Shown here: positions 23,732-28,048 of the stretch, one piece after another
How the letters are laid out: each line of letters starts with the position of its first letter
Numbering within the stretch: position 1 is the first letter of the stretch
Origin: an uncultured Eubacteriales bacterium
GTDB taxonomy: Bacteria; Bacillota; Clostridia; Christensenellales; CAG-314
Direction of reading: 5' to 3'
NCBI GenBank assembly: GCA_948938605.1
Contig: CARAIG010000026.1
Coordinates: forward strand, 1 to 28,048
Length of the DNA stretch: 28,048 nt
Made by a program: the position numbers and the translations under genes
Notes under the pieces: model-generated
Told to the model about the DNA's origin: nothing
The model's database searches: none
What the model saw: only the letters and a program-made list of their open reading frames with translations

Positions 23732-23965
23732 GGGTGTGAACGGACAGCCGCGCCATCGTCGTTTGTACTCGGCAAGCGTCTTTATGGGTAATACGTCCCA
23801 TACGGCGTTTTCAATAGCCTTGCCGGTGTTCCTGTGTTTGGGCGGTTCACGTTCGTACCACCTAACGTGCCATACTGCAAGGTCGTATGTATTTGTAATT
23901 AGATACACTCGCCATTTATACGAGCCTTGCTTTTTGTAACATACTTTGTATCCGTAATTACGCAT
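23729..23965 (-). CDS. Small Trp/Arg-rich basic protein, 78 aa
   Basis: The ATG at 23965 has AAGGAG eight bases upstream; the in-frame TTG at 23971 is too close to that site. The product is basic and rich in Trp and Tyr (RWYEREPPKHRNTGK, YKRRWRGC), with no membrane segment. Such composition suits a small nucleic-acid or protein binder, but no family is recognised. It is followed by the second stop-codon hairpin. Confidence 0.6.
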   Translation of the reverse strand: MRNYGYKVCYKKQGSYKWRVYLITNTYDLAVWHVRWYEREPPKHRNTGKAIENAVWDVLPIKTLAEYKRRWRGCPFTP

Positions 23966-23977
23966 GGACAAAACTCC

Positions 23978-24163
23978 TTAACTTAACTTTTGAATTGTAA
24001 TGTGTTTGTAATCTAAATTATTTCGCCAACGGAAGACCTGTATCGCTTTACGTAACGAATATCCCATATAATTATTCGTACTGCGGTTTCCGTTTTCGTC
24101 TACATAGTTGAAGTTTATTGCTCCGTTATGTTCGTTTAACGAATAGAATAAATATCTTGTCAT
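23978..24163 (-). CDS. Small unknown protein, 61 aa
   Basis: AAGGAT stands eight bases before the ATG. The sequence is polar (MTRYLFYSLNEHNGAINF, then GYSLRKAIQVFRWR) with a probable beta-alpha fold. It is tightly packed between neighbours of the minus operon. No motif is recognised. Confidence 0.6.
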   Translation of the reverse strand: MTRYLFYSLNEHNGAINFNYVDENGNRSTNNYMGYSLRKAIQVFRWRNNLDYKHITIQKLS

Positions 24164-24168
24164 AGTTA

Positions 24169-24414
24169 CTATCCTTTGTGTTTAATGAATTTCATATATT
24201 GAGTTTCGGTTTCCAACAGTTCGTTTATCTGCGGCATAATACTTTCCTTCGTTTGTCCGATGCAGTGAAGGGATAACAAATTTGTATTTCCGTCAAAACA
24301 CCTTTGAATAGCATAATCTACTAATTTGTAGATATCTTCGTCTTTATGTTCGCTTACAAAGTTTATACAATGTATAGCCGTTAAAACGGCTTTAAGTTCT
24401 TTGCTGTTTTTCAT
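24169..24414 (-). CDS. Small unknown helical protein, 81 aa
   Basis: The start is the ATG at 24414, with AGGAG six bases before it; the frame is open further upstream inside the preceding gene but has no site. The ATG overlaps the previous stop codon (ATGA), so translation is coupled. It is helical, with acidic and Cys-containing segments (IHCINFVSEHKDEDI, LLSLHCIGQTKESI). No family is recognised. Confidence 0.6.
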   Translation of the reverse strand: MKNSKELKAVLTAIHCINFVSEHKDEDIYKLVDYAIQRCFDGNTNLLSLHCIGQTKESIMPQINELLETETQYMKFIKHKG

Positions 24415-24638
24415 TTGTTCTCTCCTACAATTCCGTAAACGTCGTCTACGTAGTACGAGCAGGTAAACCAATTAAAAAGAGCGTAACATTTTACGCCCTT
24501 GTAATCTACTATGTATTTGTTTCTGCCTACCTGTTCCAATACGGTAATTTCGTCCATTACTTCGGGACGCATTTTGCCGACGTTAAGGGAGTTAATATAC
24601 CCCTTTGTTTTGAAGTTTGTTACAACGATTTCACTCAT
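24411..24638 (-). CDS. Small unknown protein, 75 aa
   Basis: AAAGGAG precedes the ATG by nine bases. The sequence is predicted mostly beta (EIVVTNFKTKGYINSL, NKYIVDYKGVKCYALFNWF) and ends VGENK. It overlaps the following gene by four bases. It resembles no family I can name and is probably a soluble accessory protein of the element. Confidence 0.6.
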   Translation of the reverse strand: MSEIVVTNFKTKGYINSLNVGKMRPEVMDEITVLEQVGRNKYIVDYKGVKCYALFNWFTCSYYVDDVYGIVGENK

Positions 24639-24642
24639 AGTG

Positions 24643-24894
24643 TTATTCTCCTTTGTTTTCTAAATTTTGTATCGCTGCTTCGTAAGCGTCTTTCAAGGCA
24701 AGGTCTAAATCGTCCAAGATATTGACTGTTTTCACAACGTCGTGTAAATCCAACGTATCGTCGCAATCCTTGAATATCTCTGTAATTTTGATGATTGCAT
24801 ATTGGTAACTGCCGTCCTGCGTTTCTTCGGTTGAAAAGTCCGCATTGTCTATTTCATCCTGCAATGCGGCAATAAGTTGTTCTTTTGAGTTCAT
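24643..24894 (-). CDS. Small acidic protein, 83 aa
   Basis: AAAGGAG precedes the ATG. The protein is acidic throughout (DEIDNADFSTEETQDG, FKDCDDTLDLHDVV) and predicted helical. Small acidic proteins on phages and plasmids are sometimes DNA mimics that block host nucleases or Cas complexes; only the charge supports that here. No family is recognised. Confidence 0.6.
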   Translation of the reverse strand: MNSKEQLIAALQDEIDNADFSTEETQDGSYQYAIIKITEIFKDCDDTLDLHDVVKTVNILDDLDLALKDAYEAAIQNLENKGE

Positions 24895-24913
24895 AACTTT
24901 TTCTCCTTTAATT

Positions 24914-25186
24914 CTACGAATAAAATTCGTCTAATACGTCGTAGTAGTTTTTGTTTCTAACCGTTTTCCAATGTTCGGCTATATAATCCGCTAATTCTCC
25001 GAGCGGCGTACGGTTGCTGTCTTTTAGGTAGCAGAGTTGTACGAAGTCCACGTATTTAAGCAGTTGCTTTATTCCGTATCTCTGCATGTCGTTGTAAATA
25101 CCCGTATGGAATATGTATACTTGCGAACCGTATTCGAAGGGATAGATTTCGTTGTTGTATATAACTTGAAATTTAACTGCATTCAT
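24914..25186 (-). CDS. Small unknown protein, 90 aa
   Basis: AAAGGAG stands eight bases before the ATG. It begins with short strands (FQVIYNNEIYPFEYGSQVYIF) followed by helices (LLKYVDFVQLCYL, LGELADYIAEHW). It is soluble and aromatic-rich. No motif or family is recognised; the position in the operon is its only context. Confidence 0.6.
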   Translation of the reverse strand: MNAVKFQVIYNNEIYPFEYGSQVYIFHTGIYNDMQRYGIKQLLKYVDFVQLCYLKDSNRTPLGELADYIAEHWKTVRNKNYYDVLDEFYS

Positions 25187-25198
25187 TAAATTACTCCT

Positions 25199-25624
25199 TT
25201 ATCCGACTCTTGCAATTCCGCCGCCGAACGATTTGACGGCTATTGTTCCTAACTCGCTGCAATCTTCGTTAGACTTATTCCAAACGTAAGCGAATAACGT
25301 ATGTTTATTGCCGTACGTGTAAACCATATCTTCCCATTCTTCGGGGTAGTTGGTTACTACTAAGAAATCCCATAATTCTCCGAATTCTGTAAACTCGTGC
25401 GTTATTGCGTAAACCTTGCAATTATGCTTTTTTTCAATCTCTCTCATCTTTTGTTCGATTTCGGGTTCTTGGTACACCCAAAAGCCGCCGAACTGTTCAA
25501 AGAAACATACGTTATCTTCCTGTATAAAGCCTTGTATATAGGGCTTGTAGATGTCGAGTATTTTCAATATCTCGATTGCTTTTTCTTTCTTTTGCTCGTT
25601 AGTGGGTTGTGTGATGTTTTTCAT
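25199..25624 (-). CDS. Conserved-looking element protein, 141 aa
   Basis: AAGGAG precedes the ATG. A basic N-terminus (NEQKKEKAIEILKILDIY) leads to an alpha/beta domain with the striking segments VCFFEQFGGFWVYQ, YAITHEFTEFGELWDFLVV and VKSFGGGIARVG. I recall similar proteins on plasmids and integrative elements of Clostridia, all without known function. No catalytic residues can be named. It is soluble. Confidence 0.6.
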   Translation of the reverse strand: MKNITQPTNEQKKEKAIEILKILDIYKPYIQGFIQEDNVCFFEQFGGFWVYQEPEIEQKMREIEKKHNCKVYAITHEFTEFGELWDFLVVTNYPEEWEDMVYTYGNKHTLFAYVWNKSNEDCSELGTIAVKSFGGGIARVG

Positions 25625-25637
25625 AATGTTAATCTCC

Positions 25638-26051
25638 TTATATGTAACTTTCTAATTGTTCAAATTGTAAGCCTATATTGCGCAGCGTTTCTTCAAAACC
25701 AAACCACGCTAATAGGTTTTGATTGTATGTATCCGTTGCAAGCGGATCTTCTTTATCCCAACGCTCGCCGAATAGGTCGGAAAGATTATATAAGCCCGTT
25801 CCGTTCATAGTTTTGAAAAGCAGTTCGTTTATTTGCTCGCGGTATTTCTTATAAAACGCCGTTGTCTGCGAATACCATATAAGCGCGCTGACAACTCCGG
25901 ACTGACAGCCGTGATACAGCACGTCTTTGAATATATTGGTTTTATCGTCGTAATCTTGCCATTCATTTATAACGTAATTGCAAACATACTTTTCAAGCGG
26001 ATTTTTGCTGTTCCGCTTGATTGCCATGATGTTATTAAGTGTGAGTTTCAT
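25638..26051 (-). CDS. Unknown protein resembling the DUF7222 family, 137 aa
   Basis: AAGGAG precedes the ATG by eight bases. The core HGCQSGVVSALIWYSQTTAF, followed by YKKYREQINELL, matches a pattern I recall from phage and plasmid proteins of gut bacteria (HGC-SG-V--LIYY-DT--FY-KY). The family has no known function. The protein is helical, soluble and rich in Trp and Tyr. The family name is from memory and less sure than the motif itself. Confidence 0.55.
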   Translation of the reverse strand: MKLTLNNIMAIKRNSKNPLEKYVCNYVINEWQDYDDKTNIFKDVLYHGCQSGVVSALIWYSQTTAFYKKYREQINELLFKTMNGTGLYNLSDLFGERWDKEDPLATDTYNQNLLAWFGFEETLRNIGLQFEQLESYI

Positions 26052-26063
26052 TCGTCGTTCTCC

Positions 26064-26285
26064 TTATTCAACAATTTCAAAGTCTTCAATGTGGATAATA
26101 ACTAAAAGCGGACCGTACTCGAAGTACAGTCCGCTTTCGTCTTGTAGTAAGTCAAAGTCTTTAACAGATATTCCGCCCGCATAGGTAACCGCAACTGTAG
26201 CAACCATACTGTCTTGGTTCAACCCTACAAGATTTAGCGTATGGAAGTATTCGCCGTCGAAATAGTTATATTCGTAATTACTCAT
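26064..26285 (-). CDS. Small beta-rich unknown protein, 73 aa
   Basis: The start is the ATG at 26285, with GGGAG eight bases upstream that overlaps the stop codon of the previous gene. The in-frame TTG at 26300 is unlikely. Predicted strands run through most of it (SMVATVAVTYAGGISVKDF, YGPLLVIIHIEDFEIV). No motif is recognised. Confidence 0.6.
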   Translation of the reverse strand: MSNYEYNYFDGEYFHTLNLVGLNQDSMVATVAVTYAGGISVKDFDLLQDESGLYFEYGPLLVIIHIEDFEIVE

Positions 26286-26290
26286 AACGC

Positions 26291-26632
26291 TTACTCCCAA
26301 TAGTTAGTTCCGTTGTACGGATTCTTTTCGCCGTAGTAATGTTCGTTAAGTCTTTGCTCAAAGGGGCTGCGTTCTCTGAAACAATAATCTGTTCCGTTCT
26401 TGTGCTTAATACCGTCAACAACTCCTTTACGCCATTGGATTTGGTTGTAGGTAAGTTTATTGCCTTCCTTATCTACGCCTTCGTCAATTTGCTTTTGGAA
26501 GCCTTTGACGGTCATTTCGTTTTCTTCGTCTGCGAAGTAACCGTGTTTGAGATGGTTGTTATTGGAGATTTCAATACCCTTTTTGAAACCTTCTTTATAA
26601 CTCCAACTTCTGTTTGCATTTTTGAGTTCCAT
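26291..26632 (-). CDS. First gene of the minus operon, 113 aa, unknown
   Basis: The start is the ATG at 26632 with AAAAGGAG upstream; the longer open frame to 26692 reads through the structured leader. The protein is polar and charged, with tandem Gly-containing helical pieces (SYKEGFKKGIEISNNN, QWRKGVVDGIKHKNGT) that look like a weak internal repeat. No family is recognised. Its leader is the left arm of the long inverted duplication, so it heads the operon most directly controlled by that structure. Confidence 0.6.
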   Translation of the reverse strand: MELKNANRSWSYKEGFKKGIEISNNNHLKHGYFADEENEMTVKGFQKQIDEGVDKEGNKLTYNQIQWRKGVVDGIKHKNGTDYCFRERSPFEQRLNEHYYGEKNPYNGTNYWE

Positions 26633-26781
26633 TTTCTTTTCTCCTTTTATATATTTTAGATTTAGCCTTTCGACCAAGGTCAGCAGGGGCATAGGTCAAA
26701 AATCTAATATTCGTAATTAAAATTACGTGTAACCAGCAACGCGAACGGGGCTCCGTCCCCGCGCAAAAGATTTTAGGTAAC

Positions 26782-26816
26782 AAAAAAGCCAACTTACAAT
26801 AAGTAAGCTGACTTAA
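26782..26816 (-). terminator. Minus-strand terminator between the two arms
   Basis: On the minus strand AGTCAGCTTAC, a five-base loop and GTAAGTTGGCT form an 11-base stem with two G-T pairs, followed by TTTTTTG. No minus-strand protein gene lies upstream of it, so it would end a short non-coding transcript from the right arm or protect the leader of the minus operon. Confidence 0.6.
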
Positions 26817-26836
26817 CACGAACTATATAATATCTA

Positions 26837-26905
26837 CTAAAACCTTTTGCGGCGTTGCCGGTTACGCTGACCTATGCCACAATGACAAAGGTCGATAGGC
26901 TAAAA
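26837..26905 (-). ncRNA. Candidate small RNA complementary to the minus-operon leader
   Basis: If transcribed leftward to the central terminator, this right arm would give a short RNA. Its blocks are complementary, in three or four stretches of 11-15 bases, to the leader of the mRNA that starts with the gene at 26632. No clear promoter was found, so the RNA is hypothetical; a cis fold or a simple duplicated leader are alternatives. Confidence 0.3.
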
Positions 26906-26974
26906 TATACCAAAGGAAAAAATAAGGGCGGGATACTGCAAACAAGAACAGAAAGGCAAAAGTTAATAAAACCG

Positions 26975-27013
26975 TTGAATGGGATTGATGTGTGTGTTAT
27001 AATAATACACACA
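26975..27013 (+). promoter_or_regulatory. Promoter with overlapping palindromic operator
   Basis: TTGAAT (26975-26980), a 17-base spacer and a perfect TATAAT (26998-27003) form a good sigma-A promoter. The -10 box lies inside the inverted repeat TGTGTGT (26991-26997) and ACACACA (27007-27013), a typical repressor operator position. It drives the gene at 27031. Confidence 0.7.
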
Positions 27014-27030
27014 ATACAGAGGTCGAAATA

Positions 27031-28048
27031 GTGAATATGATAGAAGATTATGCAAAAGAAACTATAGATTGGTCGTTTTTCTTTATGGATATTGGTTTCA
27101 ATAAAGATAATGCACCTCAAGATATTTGTGAAGATATAGACTTTTTAATTAATCGATTTAATTTTGAGTATTCGGACAATTTGTATCAAAAGAATCCTTT
27201 TGTGCCAATGGCGTATTTCAAAAATATTGGAAGAAGCGTAGATGTCTCCGACTTAACTGCGGACGATATTGCTCGTTTGAAAACCGTCCTTACTAAAACC
27301 GAAAATCCTATATTACAAGGCAAAATTTATGACGTCTTAGGTATTGTCGAAAATACTAAAGCGAACTCAATTAAAGCTGCAGACATTTATGTTGAATATG
27401 CAATAAACAAGCTTCACATAGAAGAGAATTATAAAGTCACAAAACCTTTGTGTCGAGCTTTATACATATACTCTTTTACGAAACAAAAAAAGGTGATGTC
27501 GGATGTCTTAGACGAGTTTATTTTGAATACCGATTATGGTAATGATGACAAAGAACTGGTTGTCAAATATTATTTGGTAGAATTTTGTACAAAAAATAAC
27601 ATAAAACTGAAAAATGAATATATAGAGTCGTTAGAATTAACGGTTTCTAAATCTGATAAGCCCGACCAACCGAGATTGGAATTAATTGAAACAATTATTA
27701 AGTTTTATAAAGCATGCCAAAACACAAAAAAAGTTAAGAAATGGAAAAAGAAATATACGTATATATGTGAATTGGCTAACACGAATTACCCCAGAGACGG
27801 CTATAGATTTTTGCAAAAAGCCTTGGATATTTTAGATTTTGATGAAGATTCGGAAGAGTATAATCGTATCAGCTTTTTACGCGATGAAGCACAACAAAAA
27901 ATGTATGATAGTTTCGAGCGTGTTAATGTGCCGTTTTCACAAGAGAACATATTATATAAACATTACAAAGAGATGGAAAGTCTTTTTAAACAACGTTTAA
28001 ATGGAACTCAACAATTCATGCTTTTCTTGGAGTGTTTTAGACCTATTA
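27031..28048 (+). CDS. Large helical protein, possibly DUF7380/DUF4209 type, partial
   Basis: The GTG at 27031 has AGAGG eight bases upstream; an ATG two codons later is too far from that site. The frame stays open for 339 codons and runs off the window. The visible part is helical and repetitive with charged helices (LQKALDILDFDEDSEEY, LCRALYIYSFTKQKK), including NPFVPMAYFKNIGR near residue 58. The pattern recalls the N-terminal domain that precedes DUF4209, but this is a memory-based guess. No catalytic motif is visible. Its base composition and helical repeats differ from the minus operon, and its own operator-controlled promoter suggests a separately regulated unit. Confidence 0.6.
   Translation, partial: MNMIEDYAKETIDWSFFFMDIGFNKDNAPQDICEDIDFLINRFNFEYSDNLYQKNPFVPMAYFKNIGRSVDVSDLTADDIARLKTVLTKTENPILQGKIYDVLGIVENTKANSIKAADIYVEYAINKLHIEENYKVTKPLCRALYIYSFTKQKKVMSDVLDEFILNTDYGNDDKELVVKYYLVEFCTKNNIKLKNEYIESLELTVSKSDKPDQPRLELIETIIKFYKACQNTKKVKKWKKKYTYICELANTNYPRDGYRFLQKALDILDFDEDSEEYNRISFLRDEAQQKMYDSFERVNVPFSQENILYKHYKEMESLFKQRLNGTQQFMLFLECFRPI

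Larger units (their letters stand above)
26633..27030. other. Non-coding divergent region with interrupted inverted duplication
   Basis: No gene is supported here. Four blocks in the left half recur inverted in the right half, in mirror order: 26661-26675 with 26890-26904 (14 of 15), 26688-26698 with 26868-26878 (11 of 11), 26729-26742 with 26852-26865 (13 of 14) and 26763-26776 with 26837-26850 (13 of 14). The left arm carries two extra hairpin-forming inserts absent from the right arm. A minus-strand terminator lies in the centre. At the right end is a promoter for the last gene. Confidence 0.6.

Noticed and set aside
26872..27120. Minus-strand open frame of 82 codons at the right end
   Set aside because: It covers the promoter, the operator and the start of a better-supported plus-strand gene.

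Overview
The window is AT-rich DNA from a low-GC Gram-positive bacterium, most likely a gut member of the Clostridia or a related class. The evidence is the near-universal strong Shine-Dalgarno sequences (AAGGAGG type), Firmicutes-type element sigma factors, PcfJ/PcfK-like proteins, InlB-type B-repeats and an LL-H-like holin. Every region looks accessory. I see no housekeeping genes, rRNA, tRNA, CRISPR array, integrase or transposase.

Region 1 (1-844): the ends of two minus-strand genes, then about 500 bp of non-coding DNA with two textbook sigma-A promoters reading right. Region 2 (845-9769, plus strand): a zinc-ribbon protein, two paralogous sigma-70-like regulators, then a tight operon. 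The operon has two small soluble proteins, three proteins with an N-terminal membrane anchor (the third has a coiled coil and InlB-type repeats), a Zot/pI-type ATPase, two small basic proteins and an HUH rolling-circle initiator. This order resembles a filamentous phage (inovirus), but I find no major coat protein. Directly after the initiator (9773-9949) are three consecutive hairpins, a good candidate for a single-stranded replication or packaging locus.

Region 3 (10108-12587): an XRE regulator, then an ECF-like sigma factor, a secreted C39-like cysteine peptidase and a single-pass membrane protein, closed by a strong terminator. Region 4 (12804-20707): a small HTH protein, then a cassette with a phage tail-fibre-like protein, a tail-accessory protein, a holin, a 1659-residue Rhs toxin with no signal peptide, and a probable immunity protein. 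I infer that the holin and tail parts serve release or delivery of the Rhs toxin.

Region 5 (20825-26632, minus strand): a twelve-gene operon of small plasmid/phage-type proteins around a PcfJ-like protein and a PcfK/AcrIIA9-like protein fused to a MutS mismatch-recognition domain. Region 6 (26633-27030): a non-coding divergent region with a long interrupted inverted duplication and an embedded minus-strand terminator, possibly a small RNA complementary to the leader of the minus operon. A promoter with an overlapping palindrome then drives a gene that runs off the right end.

Overall this looks like a mosaic plasmid, phage-plasmid or genomic island. It carries an inovirus-like replicon, an Rhs toxin cassette with phage lysis and tail parts, and a PcfJ/PcfK operon. 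Several structured non-coding segments are not explained by the genes.
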